Source of the DNA: Rana temporaria
Lineage: Eukaryota > Chordata > Amphibia > Anura > Ranidae
Assembly (NCBI RefSeq): GCF_905171775.1
Contig: NC_053494.1
Span: 164,039,101 to 164,103,100, forward strand
Direction of reading: 5' to 3'
DNA: 64,000 bases
Both the position numbers and the translations under genes were made by a program. A model generated the notes under the pieces. It ran no database searches. It was not told the DNA's origin and saw only the letters and a program-made list of their open reading frames with translations. This document shows positions 22,412 through 33,301 of the stretch, in pieces (position 1 is the first letter of the stretch; every line of letters begins with the position of its first letter).

Positions 22412-23249
22412 ATAGAAAAGAAAAATTAACACCCATGCAAGCCGTATAGTGTTGACAACATTCCTGGTATGAATATAAAACAAAGAGTACCCCTCTGTAC
22501 TATTGGGACTTTAACTGCAACAATGAAGACAATATTTAAAATATATACGTTTTTATTTTTAACAATTGTAGACAGAGAATATGGTGTATAACATCACCAA
22601 ACAGATAAAAACATGTGCAATAGACTGTAGTTGGTTCCATGTAGTGGTCCGATGGGCCCAACGCATTTCAGGACAAAGCATGTCCCATCGTCAGGGGCAC
22701 TTATCATAGAGGATCACATTCTTCTAAAAGAGATCAGCATATCAGTAAAAAAACATAACGGGGTAATAACAGAAGTCTATGGCTCAGTGCAGGTAACCCG
22801 TAAGTGTTCTGCGCTGCGCCTGCGGATCAGTTTGAAAGCAGCCCAGTAACCACTGCTGAATAGAGATGCCAATATATACACTATGATTTTAGTAATAAAC
22901 TTATTTTTAATAACACTCTTCCATTCAGGTGTCACCGGCTATTGCTGTCCCAGGCAGAGCGCATTTGGTATCACTCTGCCTCTGACAGGAGCCGGCACTA
23001 TATAGAAAGCATCGGCTTATATTGCTCTGTTCTGCTTCCTCTACCCCAGGATTCATTCACCACACTGATGCCGTGGGATGGCAGATTGCCAACCCACTAT
23101 CCCGGAGCAGGAAGTCGCGGGCCACATGTGGCCCTCGGGCTACTGGTTGGGTACCCCTGGTCTACCTAAAAAAAAAAAAAAAAAATCCATTTAGTTGCTA
23201 TGCAATCAGGCAAAGTCCTTGTATTGCACAGTTGTTGCTATGTCTAAAG
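22412..23249. other. Repeat-like DNA with the ACGCATTTCAGG core motif
   Basis: AACGCATTTCAGGACAAAGC followed by CCCATCGTCAGGGG (22662-22699) matches a motif found at four other places in the window. Around 23120-23160 the sequence CGGGCCACATGTGGCCC and GGTTGGGTACCCCTGG look like the right end of a hAT-type MITE with no visible left end. An A run lies at 23169-23185. Confidence 0.4.
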
Positions 23250-23397
23250 CATGGGTCTTCAAACTATGGCCCTCCAGTTGTTCAGGAACTACAATTCCCA
23301 TCATGCCTAGTCATGTCTGTGAATGTCTGTGTGTTACAATGACTCAAGGGATGTGTAGTTCTACAACAGCTGGAGGGCCATAGTTTGAGGATCCCTG
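23250..23397. mobile_element. hAT MITE, 148 bp, perfect 8-bp target duplication
   Basis: GTCTAAAG occurs exactly at 23242-23249 and 23398-23405. Terminal repeats CATGGGTCTTCAAACTATGG and (reverse) CAGGGATCCTCAAACTATGG continue through CCCTCCAG. The element is almost entirely terminal repeat. Another MITE with a related end lies at 35603. Confidence 0.85.
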
Positions 23398-23405
23398 GTC
23401 TAAAG

Positions 23406-24274
23406 GGTATTTTTTAATAGGATTGTGTGTGCAGGGCTGAACCACCTGACAGGCAAGAGAGGCACTCGCTTTGTGCAAGGTAATGGGGGAACATCTCCTG
23501 AAGCTGTCAACCTGCAGACCACTGGGAGTGGTTGTCAGTTTAACATTGTATCTGGAGCATGACAATGGCTTGCATATGAATTTTGGATTGTGGTTGTAGC
23601 CTTTATTCATATATTGGTGCTGATGTGCAGATCAAAACGATTGTCCTCTCTTCTGCACATATGCTAGCAATCCTGCGTTTACAAAAAAAAAAAAAAAAAA
23701 AATGTCACAACACCCCCACCCCGTCCTAATCAGCTTTCCATTACCTAAAAAGTGGTAACTGAAGAGAAGGTGGACATTGGATGACCTTGGGACCAGAATT
23801 CAGCTGGTGAAGGAAAAGAATAAATATGTTGAGTAACTTTTTTTTATTTTATTTTTTATTAGTACTTCACAAATACAAGTCGTAAACAAACAAATGGAAA
23901 ATAAAGGGCCCAGAAAAATGCATGTTGGTTACGGCAATATAAAAACAAAGCAAAGTACATACTGACGTTAGATTTTATTCCAATCTGATAAATGCTGGAA
24001 TAATAGGTAGCAATTTATTTTCATGTAATATTTGTAGCTATGATAATGAGGAATAAAAATGTAGGACTGAAGGATCACTCTAAGGCTAATATATGAAGGC
24101 AGACAAAACAAGTTTTTGTCACACCCGATAAAGCCAGAAATGGCGAAACATGTTGGATTTTGGTGTTGGGGAATTTTGAATAGCACTATACATTCTGATA
24201 TGTTCGGATAGCGCAGGGAAAAGTTTACTTTTACAGAAGAGAATGGAAAGAAAGCCATTTTTTTCTCAGTTTAG
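23406..24274. other. Unassigned interval with possible retroposon tails
   Basis: An A run (about 23683-23701) and a T-rich stretch followed by TTTTTTATTAGTACTTCACA (about 23838-23875) may mark retroposon tails, but no target duplication was found. GCGAAACATGTTGG at 24142-24157 is a minus-strand version of the core motif seen near 22665. Confidence 0.4.
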
Positions 24275-25261
24275 GCCGATATGTATTCTTCTACATATTT
24301 TTGGTAATAAAAATCGCAATAAGTGTATATTGATTGATTTGCGGAAAAGTTATAGCGTCTACAAAATAGGGGATAGATTTTATAGCATTTTTTTTAATAA
24401 TTTTTCTTTCTAGTAATGGTGGCAATTGGGAATTTTTATCGGGACTGCGACATTATGGCAGACACATCGGACACACTTGACACATTTTTGGGATCATTGG
24501 CATTTATACAGCGATTAGTGCTATGAAAATACACTGATTACTGTAAAAATGTTACTGGCCAAGAAGGGGTTAACACTAGGGGGGCAATCAAGGGGTAAAT
24601 TGTGTTTCCTAGGTGTGTTTCTAACTGGGGGGAGGGGACTTAACTACAGGAAATTACAGATTGTGGTTTCTAGCTATTAGAAACTCACGATCTGTCTCTC
24701 CTCAAAGAAAAATGTTTTTGTGTTTTTTCTTTTTCATACGGTCACAAGTGCAGTACAGTGTCGTCATATGACTGGTGTTGCAGTGACCAACAACACTGGT
24801 GACAAGATGTAAAAAAAAAAGTCATTTTTTTCTTTCTTTTTTTTTTAACTTACATGCTATACTTTTTTTTTTTAGCAGTGTATGTAAAAAAAGCAAATAT
24901 AAACAAATATTTTTGGTCACATCTAATTACATGGTACACATTGGCTTGTGATCTGTACCATGTGATCACTGTGACCAATCACAGTTAACAACACAATTGT
25001 GTACAATGAATGGCATGAAAGGAAGCCATTCATTGTTTACAACTGTCATGTGATCTGCTGTGATTGGTCACAACAATCACATAACACTGGCAGCGGGCCG
25101 GTACAGTGATCAGTCATCCAATGTGTCCGGTGGATTTAGGGGGTGACAGATCACGCCAGAGCACAACCCGTTCTCGTGAGGAAGTCATATGACATCCTCC
25201 CAGAACAATTGGGTACCTGCCTGTCCATCATTTTACAATGACACTGGTGGGAAGCAGTTAA
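24275..25261 (+). mobile_element. Large TTAA frog element, 5'-truncated
   Basis: The segment GGCCGATATGTATTCTTCTA through GCAATAAGTGTATATTGATT matches, in the opposite orientation, 28694-28800. The right end GGGAAGCAGTTAA (TTAA at 25258-25261) is the expected terminus of this family. The left TTAA end is missing. No open frame of note; the family appears non-coding. Confidence 0.6.
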
Positions 25262-25285
25262 AATGCCATTAAAAAAAAATATATA

Positions 25286-25424
25286 AATTCTGACATGTTA
25301 GTGTTATAAGTTGCACTGAGTAAATACAGCTGGATAAAACATAAACTGTGTCTGTCTTCATTTCAGGCTGCAAAGCAACAAAATTGATTGTTTTAAAAGT
25401 GGTGATTCTTTTCTATACCCACTG
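25286..25424 (+). mobile_element. 3' end of a third Tc1-like family
   Basis: Closely matches the last ~140 bp of the element at 42235-43121 (TTATAAGTTGCACT, AAACTGTGTCT, CATACCCACTG-type terminus) and ends ACCCACTG before TA at 25425-25426. Only the right terminal region is present; the adjoining left sequence belongs to the TTAA element. Confidence 0.7.
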
Positions 25425-25922
25425 TATATTGTAATTCCCACAGAAAATTTTAATTATTCAGGGTATAACCATTACCAGATTAAAACTATTATTCTCACAA
25501 ATTCATAGGCTGATTATTGGTTTAAAATGAATGTCCCTCCTTGTATAGGGGGCAAGTACAGTTTGTTTTACAGAATTCCTGCTTTCACGCTGTTCATTTA
25601 AGGCTTGATTACAAAGTATTTAAAGCAAGTTTTCGCTGGTTCAGCGTGATGTCTAGTTTATTGTTCAACTCGGATGCTTCTTAGATACGGCCTATTCATC
25701 TCTGGGGTGAAAAATTGCTTATTGTCATGATCAGTATTGTGATGCTCCTCAGTGGACACTGATTGTTGGGTTCTCATTAGCTGTAAGCCAGTAATCAAAA
25801 TTTAAAAAAATAAACACTTGAAATATATTACTCTGTGTATAACGCATCTATAAAAAATATATTTTACTTTTTGAATTTAATTACTGAAATAAATTAACTT
25901 TTTGATGATAGTCAAATTTTTT

Positions 25923-26365
25923 TTTTTTATCAATAAATTTTTATTGGGTTTATCAATTTACAACACTTGAGGTAGTTGCATTCAATATACAACTTAAGTA
26001 GTATAATCACCATGTACAGGCAAACATTTAACAGAAAAAGAATACGGTACTCAGCGACCTAGGCCAGCCTACCCCAATTGGGTACAAACTGTAGGACTGG
26101 GAGGTCACCAAGATGATCAGTGGTACACCTATACAGCTAAAGTAAAGACAAATAAAGGAGGGGGGAAGGGATGGAGAAAACTGAAATAAAGGCTGCCATT
26201 AGTCATTATCTATACCAAAGATTCAGTATTTTATACTGTTCTTCAGACTATAGGAAGATTATTAAAGTAAGGAATCTTTTAAATATTTGGAAGCTTTCGG
26301 GTGGGTTAACCACATTTTCCATTTTCTACGATAGGGGATTATAGAATCATTCTTATAGGCTAATA
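25923..26365 (-). mobile_element. L1-type LINE 3' end, 15-bp target duplication
   Basis: ATAGTCAAATTTTTT flanks the insert at 25908-25922 and 26366-26380. The insert starts with the rest of a T run and TTTTTATTGGG, which on the minus strand is an AATAAAAA-type 3' end with A tail. This fits target-primed insertion of a 5'-truncated LINE on the minus strand. No ORF is preserved in the 443 bp. Confidence 0.7.
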
Positions 26366-26654
26366 ATAGTCAAATTTTTTGAGACCTACCTGTATATGTT
26401 GTACATTTGTATTACAATATGCTATACAAGCAAAACGACAGGAAGAATTAAAACGGTAAACATTGACTGATTCTATCTCTTAAATGTATTGGGAAAATTC
26501 ACAGATTTATTTCCTCCATATGTTTCTGTTAGAGAAGTTCGATTACTGAATCTGGTTGCTCTGTAAAGAATTATTCACAGCGCCTGTAAATACTGTTATG
26601 CAAATACAAGAAGAGATAAATCCTAATGTAATGCATGTTTATTTATTTTATTTT

Positions 26655-26664
26655 TATTTATATC

Positions 26665-26730
<66 letters not shown>

Positions 26731-26762
26731 GATATATATATATAATATATATATATATATAA
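26655..26762. repeat. (TA)n microsatellite with TTA interruptions
   Basis: About 100 bp of TA dinucleotides interrupted by TATTATA and TAGATA. Short open frames here are artefacts. Confidence 0.9.
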
Positions 26763-27545
26763 TTGAGTGCTATACCAAACTGCAACTTCTGTGAATTCAA
26801 CACTGAAAAGTATTGATTTTTTACTATGTGTATTGCATATTGCTGTTTGCAGTTCCGCAGTATTCAGTGCTGCCTCTAGGTGACACTGTTACATGCTCAT
26901 ACCATAGACTGGATCTTTTGCCTTTTTTTTTTTTTGCATTACATCATATGAGCATTTTATCATGAACATTTTATTGCTTTATTTTCAGCTATTAGCCAGG
27001 ACCGTGGAGTTTTTATGGGGTGTATTTGCAATGATGTTTGCTGTGCCATGAATTATTTGCTTGCTTAACATTGATGGTACTGCAGATTGCTATATGGTAG
27101 ATAAGTCTGGCAAGTTGATTTTGCGTCTAGGTGTCAGTTGTTTCTCAATATTCTGTGCTATGAATTGTAGTGCCACAACAACTATAAAGTGGAACTCATG
27201 TTAAAATGTTTGCATTTTAAGACAAAGTAGGGAGGGTTAGAATAATCTTATTTTTTTTTTTTTTTTATTGATGGTTCAGGAGATTTATTCTCACTTCTGT
27301 AAAAAAAATATACAGTTATCACAAGAGTGAAGGGAAAAATAATGCTTGTTGACAGCTGTCTAAGTTTTTGAGCTCCTGTACCACCACCTGACATTTTAAA
27401 CAGGGTGTGTAGACTTTGTATATTCCTTTGTAGATTCTTACACCAGTTTCAATGTAAATCTGTCCCACAATCTATTCCTAAAATTTTTATTTGTAATAAA
27501 ATTTAAGTAGGTAACTGTGATAGACGCACATCACCTCTGCATTCA
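26763..27545. other. Unassigned AT-rich interval
   Basis: T run at about 27250-27266 followed by ATTGATGG, possibly a retroposon tail. No gene recognised. Confidence 0.4.
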
Positions 27546-27546
27546 T

Positions 27547-27577
27547 ACAGTGGTTATAGAAAAGAATCCACCCCCCT
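27547..27577 (+). mobile_element. Tc1-like left terminal repeat scrap
   Basis: CAGTGGTTATAGAAAAGAAT, preceded by TA, closely matches the left end of the Tc1 element at 42235. It stops at the CCCTTTAA that in the intact copy continues AAATAACC, exactly where a TTAA element begins. Confidence 0.65.
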
Positions 27578-27780
27578 TTAACGACATCAGTGCCGGGCAC
27601 TTTTGCCCCCTCTTTTGCCCAGGCCAATTTTCAGCTTTCAGCGCTGTCTCACTTGTAATGAAATTGCGCGGTCATGCAACACTGTACCCATATGAAATTT
27701 TATATAATTTTTTTCACACAAATAGAGCTTCTTTTGGTGGTATTTAATCACCACTGGGTTTTTTATATATTGCTAAAAAT
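27578..27780 (+). mobile_element. Large TTAA frog element, 5' part
   Basis: Starts TTAACGACATCAGTGCCGGG and continues with GCCCAGGCCAATTTTCAGCT and GCGCGGTCATGCAACACTGT, the left region of the family. The same part is present at 28840-29093 on the minus strand. The rest is missing. The TTAA coincides with a TTAA inside a Tc1 terminal repeat. Confidence 0.65.
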
Positions 27781-28014
27781 ATGTCTTGACTCGAGACACT
27801 ATGGCCGAAAATTTCACTTAGTACAGATAAACAGTGAAGCGTGATTTAGTTTTTTTGCTGTGGTTCACATTTTGCCTGCTGACAAACCAGGCCTATTTTA
27901 TTCTAGACTCTAGATTGACACATTTTTGTAATTGCATACGTTGCACTCAACAAAAAGGCTACCTATCATGGGAGAAAAACATAGGCTGCCATGGCTGACC
28001 TCCTTTTTAAAATG

Positions 28015-28210
28015 TTAAAGTGGTTCCAAAGGCTAAATTTTTTTTTACTTTAACTTAAATGCATTCTCTGCATTAAGGTAAAAAAAAAAACATTCAGAAG
28101 AACTTCAACCCCACCCCAATACTATATGTAATTCTGTACATAGGTAGGGGCAGTGGTTATCAGTGCTTCCCAGGGGAGAGGGAGGGGGAGGATGATGAGA
28201 TCCACTTTAG
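28015..28210. mobile_element. Probable TTAA MITE
   Basis: The left end TTAAAGTGGTTCCAAAGGCT and the right end GATCCACTTTAG are inverted; the right TTAA is mutated to TTAG. ATGCATTCTCTGCATTAAGG (about 28058-28077) is typical of a frog TTAA MITE centre. Homopolymers flank it. Confidence 0.5.
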
Positions 28211-28289
28211 GAGAATCTCCTTTTTGGCGTAAAATAGGAGGTAAGGAAATCAGTAGTTAAGATGTGAGGACCGCTGCGCATCCATCGTG

Positions 28290-28640
28290 AACCCACAAGC
28301 AGCGCTAATTCCGGTACACTGGAAGGGACATCTGTAACCTAAGATTGATTTCACTGATGATATAACCAGGCAATTTCAAACATAGGAGGAAAGTCCCCAC
28401 GTGCGTTTTACATCTAGGACAGTTGGGATCCCGATCCGGGAATATACGGTGTAGTCTCTGGGGTGTGTAGTAGACCCTGTGGAGTAATCTTTCCTGGATA
28501 AGCTTATCCCTGGAAGCAAATACCAATTTGGACCATACAGTCCTCCCAATCCTCCTCTGTCTAGTGACACTATCATGTCACACCTCCCATAACTTGTCCA
28601 TCTTAGGGGAGGTACCAACATCTTTAGCCCGGAATTTTAT
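28290..28640 (-). pseudogene. LINE (L1/Tx1-type) ORF2 C-terminal fragment
   Basis: On the minus strand the translated segment around 28305-28526 reads LHRVYYTPQRLHRIFPDRDP followed by a CPRCK motif and, after a gap, a leucine/proline-rich end. This resembles the region after the reverse transcriptase in vertebrate L1/Tx1 ORF2 proteins, where a HRVYYTP...R block precedes a Cys-rich motif. The upstream part is in another frame (28376-28621), so at least one frameshift is present. The endonuclease and catalytic reverse transcriptase motifs are absent. It is a 5'-truncated, dead fragment on the minus strand. Confidence 0.6.
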
Positions 28641-28693
28641 GGGTGTAGGGTCTTTGGCCAGCAAAAATAAATAAATTATAAAAAAAAAGATAA

Positions 28694-29093
28694 AAATCAA
28701 TTTCCCCTATTTTATAGATTCCATAACTTTTGCGCAAACCAATCAAATACGCTTATTGCATTTTTTTTTACCAAGAAGAATACATATTTGCCTAAACTGA
28801 GGAAAGAAATTGGGATATTTATTATAGCAAAAGTAATAAATATTGTGTTTTTTTCAAAATTGTCAGCCTTTTTTTGTTTATAGCGCAAAAGATAAACGCT
28901 GAGGTGATCAAATACCATTAAAAGAAAGCACTATTTGTGGGGGGGGGGGGGAGAATGATCAAAATTTAATTTGGGTACAAGTCGCATGACCGCACAATTG
29001 TCATTCAAAGTGTGACGGCACTGAAAGGTGAAAATTGGTCTGGGCAGGAGGGGGGTGAAAATTCCCTGTATTGAAGTGGTTGTGGTCGCTTAA
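28694..29093 (-). mobile_element. Large TTAA frog element, inverted, 5' part
   Basis: Read on the minus strand it begins TTAAGCGACCACAACCACTT and proceeds through CTGCCCAGACCAATTTTCAC, GCGGTCATGCGACTTGTACC and GTGATCAAATACC-type sequence, matching the family seen at 27578 and continuing into the part seen at 24275. A G run of 13-15 bp lies at about 28938-28951. Confidence 0.65.
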
Positions 29094-29515
29094 AACCAGC
29101 TGAAAGCTTCCACTATTACTGTACACAGTGTGATGATAGCCAATTGGTAGAAGTGAGGTCAGGCAACAGTGTAGCAGTGGCTCCTAAATTCATATTTCTC
29201 GATCACACTAAACTGTGATGTACATTAAAAAAGAAAAACCTTGCAGGATAAAATTATAAGGATTGTCATTGCTGACCAAAAACAAACTGGTTGCTTGGGT
29301 TTTGCAAACATTTATGTTCGTTTTTTTCTGAATGGCTGAATTAGAAGAGCTATGTTGATCATTAAATCAGAAGTCCCTTTCTCATATGTTTCAGGTTGGT
29401 TACTACAGCATTGAAACCAGAAAGTCAGCTTGACAGCCAGGCAACAGAGGAAGTCGGTAATGGCAGCCTCTTTAAACTGCAGCATGTACTAGGCATGCAA
29501 TAATTGCATTTATTA

Positions 29516-30307
29516 CAGTGGCTTACAAACATATTCGGCCCACCCCCTTGATATTTTACTTGTTTTGTTGCTTTACAACATGGAACTAAGCAAAGTATGA
29601 CCAAATCTTTTTTTTGGACATCCTACTTTTGTGTGTTACAGGAATACATTGTACTCCTATGACCCAGCGTCTGCTTATAGTGTGCTATTGCCTGCTGCCA
29701 GTTGACTGGGAAGAGCTGTCTCATGTTTTGGAAGGATCCTGACAGTTTTGTTGGGATCTACCCCACTGCCTGATTGACACATGGCTCTGCATTTCAATGC
29801 ACGACTGAAAGCCAGATACAGCTGTACCTTCCTGAGACCAGCGCTCCAATGAATGCTGGAGGAGCAGAGCGGTGAGTGACAGTCACTGCTCTCCACTTGG
29901 AGTAGACAGAACTTGGTGATCAGCAGTCATGTAATCATTCAGTTATCTGTGTTCTAAGTCGGTGTTGGACAAGCATTACACAGATATTTCAGCATGGAGG
30001 GGAGTGTGTGTTTTTTTTTTTCAGAGACCGATACTTCTCCTTCAAAATTGAGTTTTGGGACATTGTACACCAAAGATACTGTAATTCTGAAGGAGTTGCA
30101 GAGATGGGTATTTGCCAAAAGGATCACTTTAGCCGTACATTCCACAGAGTGGGGCTTTATGGAAGAATGACTAAAAAAAAAGACATTGCTGAGAAAAAAA
30201 CGCCACATATGAATTTTACCAAATATCATGTGACATACTAACCAAAACTGTAGAAGAATGTTCTTTGGTCAGGTGAGACTACAATTTAAATTTTTGGTCA
30301 TGGGCAA
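29516..30307 (+). mobile_element. Fourth Tc1-like copy, decayed
   Basis: The left end CAGTGGCTTACAAACATATT preceded by TA (29514-29515) resembles the terminus of a widespread Tc1 family. Internal matches resume at about 30085 (GAAGGAGTTGCAGAGATGGG) and run through GGGGCTTTATGGAAGAATGA to GGTCAGGTGAGACTACAATT, the area of the first catalytic Asp. The stretch 29640-30000 does not match and may be a separate insertion. The 3' half is missing. Confidence 0.6.
30080..30305 (+). pseudogene. Tc1/mariner transposase fragment
   Basis: Encodes pieces of the linker and the start of the DDE domain. The sequence equivalent to a W(S/T)DET motif reads GGTCAGGTGAGACT, so the catalytic Asp codon is changed to Gly here (GGT in place of GAT). 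The right side ends in the hairpin-rich repeat at 30311. Inactive fragment. Confidence 0.5.
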
Positions 30308-30310
30308 CAC

Positions 30311-30665
30311 TGAGAACCGAGCTATCGAACACTGCCAATCGCTCGGTTCTCACAGCTCCCCAAACGGAGAGCTGGTGGCTGTCCGTCACCGCTGTTTGCT
30401 CTGCCCCCTTCTCCTTCACTGGAGCTCGGGGAAGTGGAGGGTGGGTGTGGCCGGCTTAGAGAGGCTGAGCCAGGTGTTGGTCCAGGGATCTGGATGGATC
30501 CCGACTCCATAGTCATGATGATGCGGGTCTGGACTGACTCAGTGATGTCAGCAGAGAGGGGACTTCAGCCCCCTCTCTGGGGAAAACGGGTCACAGGAGT
30601 GCAGAACGAACTGCACTCCTGTGATCCATAGGAGAAGTACAGCCAAACGAGCTTTGGCTGTACTT
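30311..30665. repeat. Hairpin-rich frog repeat fragment
   Basis: GAGAACCGAGC at 30311 pairs with GCTCGGTTCTC at 30341. Further hairpins are AGTGCAGAACGAACTGCACT (about 30599-30618) and AGTACAGCCAAACGAG with its complement up to 30664. The strings of short palindromes resemble the GC-rich segment of TTAA frog elements. No TTAA edges were found. Confidence 0.4.
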
Positions 30666-30913
30666 TTTCTTTTAATATATGAAATAAATAAATGCCACTT
30701 TCATAAACAAACATAACCAATATCAACTTTTACATACCAATAATAACTCGGCCAACCAAGCTACAATTCCAAAGAGAGGGACACATTTCCTCATAAAGTG
30801 AGCTGCATCAGGGAAAAAGGGCGTTCGGGGATGACCTTCTTCAGTCAGCATGGCCTGTCAGCTTAGTGACGCAGATTCTTTGTATTTATACGCTTTCGCA
30901 CAAGCTACAGCCT

Positions 30914-32100
30914 TTAACTACTTGCCCACCGCCGTTATACGTCATCACTTTAGAGATGAATATCTCGGTAACGGTAGCAGCTGCTGCCACAATCGAGATA
31001 TTCATCTCTTCTGTGGGCGGCCGTGTTAACGATAATGGCGGTCTCCGCCGCGAGATCGCCGTTATCGGTGGCGGGAGAGGGCCCCCCCCCCTCCCGCCGC
31101 TGTTCCGCGCCCTCCGCCGCTTACCGTAGCCGTCGGTAGCGGCGGAGGAGATCGCGACCATCCGGCAGCTGAGCGGGGACGAGACTGAAGGAAAAATCTC
31201 CTTCGCCCGTCCCCATAGCTCCGCTGGGCGGAAGTGACGTCAAAACGTCAGTCCCGCCCAGCGTCGTAAACATTTTTTTTTTTTGTCATTTGAAAAAATG
31301 ACATTTCCAAATTTTTTTTTTTTTTTTTGCATTTAAGCCTAAATATGAGATCTGAGGTCTTTTTGACCCCAGATCCCATATTTAAGAGGACCTGTCATGC
31401 TTTTTTCTATTACAAGGGATGTTTACATTCCTTGTAATAGGAATAAAAGTGATAATTTTTTTTTTTTTTTTTTTCAGTGTTAAAAATTGTAAAATAAATA
31501 AAAATAAATGCGAAAAGCAAAAAAAAAAATTTTTAAAGCGCCCCGTCCCGACGAGCTCGCACGTAGAAGCGAACGTATACGCGAGTAGCGCCGACATATG
31601 AAAACGGTATTCAAACCACACAAGTGAGGTATCGCCGCGATCGTTAGAGCGAGAGCATTAATTTTAGCCCTAGGCCTACTCTGTAACTCAAAAAATGCAA
31701 CCTGTAGAATTTTTAAACGTCGCCTATCAAGATTTTAAGGGTAAAAGTTTGACGCCATGCACGAGCGGGCGAAATTTTTAAGCGTGACATGTTGGGTATC
31801 ATTTTACTCGGCGTAACATTATCTTTCACAATATATAAAAAAATTGGGCCAAATTTATTGTTGTCTTATTTTTTCATTTAAAAAAGTGAATTTTTTCCAA
31901 AAAAAGTGCGCTTGTAAGACCGCTGCGCAAATACGGTGTGACAAAAAGTATTGCAATGACTTCCATTTTATTCTCTAGGGTGTTAGAAAAAAAAAATATA
32001 TAATGTTTGGGGGTTTTAAGTAATTTTCTAGCAAAAAAAAAATGGTTTTTGTCTCGTAAACACCGACTCTGAAAAACAGGCCCGGGGCTAAAGTGGTTAA
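30914..32100 (+). mobile_element. Large TTAA-bounded element, apparently complete (copy A)
   Basis: TTAA at 30914-30917 and 32097-32100. The left end is TTAACTACTTGCCCACCGCC and the right end GGGGCTAAAGTGGTTAA. Features in order: a GC-rich hairpin block (GAGATGAATATCTCGGTAAC pairing with its complement near 30990), CG-rich segment to 31240, poly-T stretches, CATTCCTTGTAATAGGAATA (about 31418-31445), a GC-rich CGAGCTCGC segment, then AT-rich sequence. It has no long open frame; 1187 bp. It is probably a non-autonomous TTAA-class element. Confidence 0.75.
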
Positions 32101-32141
32101 AACGCCAATCAAAGCTATTTATGCAAATTAGTAAACATTTG

Positions 32142-33047
32142 TTAACCACTTCTGTACTGGCCCATAGTCATATGATGGGCTTTGTGAGGGGATATCTGAA
32201 TGATGCCTGCAGCTAGAGGCGTCATTCAGATATTGTTTGCCAGCGGCGAATGTGTGCACCATAAGAACGATCATAGCGGCGGTTTCGCGGCTTGATAGTT
32301 CTTATAGGCGGCGGGAGGGGACAACCCCCCCTCCCGCCGCCATCCGGTGCTTCTCCGGGCTCTCCCGTGCCATCGGGGGCCGGAGGAAGAATCGTCCAGC
32401 GCCGGATGGGAAGCATAGAGATGATTGGTGACCAGATGGTCACCAGTCATCTCTATGACCGTCGGAGGCCCGGGCGCAATGTGATGACGTCACGCCCGGG
32501 TACCCCGGAAGTAAACAAAGGCGCGATTGCGGCTAGTAAGCATGAGATTGGTGAATTTTTTTTCACAGTCTCATGCTTTCCAGTCTGGAGGAGAGATGTG
32601 GGGTCTTATTGACTCCACATCTCTCCATAAAGAGGACCTGTCACACACTATTCCTATTACAAGGGATTATTACATTCCTTGTAATAGGAATAAAAGTGAT
32701 AAAAAAAAAAAATAATACCTGTCCCCGGTAGCTCGCGCTCAGAAGCGAACACACGCGCAAGTCCCGCCAACATATGTAAATGTTGTTCAAACCACATATG
32801 TGAGGTATAGCCGTGTGCATTAGCGCGTGTGCAACAATTTCTAGACCTCCTCTGTAATTCTAAACTGGTAACCTGTAAAAAATTTCAAAGCGTCGCCTAT
32901 GGAGATTTTTTGGAAACTACGTTTGGTGCCATTCCATGAGTGTGTCATGTTAGGTATCTATTTACTCGGCGTAACATCCTTTCATATTTTGCAAATAAAT
33001 TGGGCTAACTTTACTGTTTTGTTATTTTTTTAATTCATGAAACCATT

Positions 33048-33085
<38 letters not shown>

Positions 33086-33301
33086 AAAAAGACGTTTGAA
33101 AAATGATTGCGCTAATACTGTGCAAGATAAAAAGTTGCAATGACCGCCATTTTATTCCCTAGGGTGCTAAAAAAACATATATAACGTTTGGGGGTTCTGA
33201 GTAGTTTTCTAGCAAAATAATGATTTGTACATGTAGGAGAGAAGTGCCAGAATAGGCCCGGTATGGAGGTGGGTATAAAAGCCCTGTATTGAAGGGGTTA
33301 A
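32142..33301 (+). mobile_element. Large TTAA-bounded element, apparently complete (copy B)
   Basis: TTAA at 32142-32145 and 33298-33301; left end TTAACCACTTCTGTACTGGC. It shares the landmarks of copy A in the same order and orientation (GATATCTGAATGATGCC hairpin, CTCATGC...GAGGACCTGTCA, CCTTGTAATAGGAATAAAAG, GTTTGGGGGTT, TTTTCTAGCAAAA). The two copies are only 41 bp apart. It differs from A by substitutions and a C homopolymer. Confidence 0.75.
33049..33083 (+). repeat. 35-bp C homopolymer
   Basis: An uninterrupted run of 35 C followed by seven A, inside TTAA element copy B. In copy A the corresponding position (about 31895) holds T/A-rich sequence. Confidence 0.9.
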
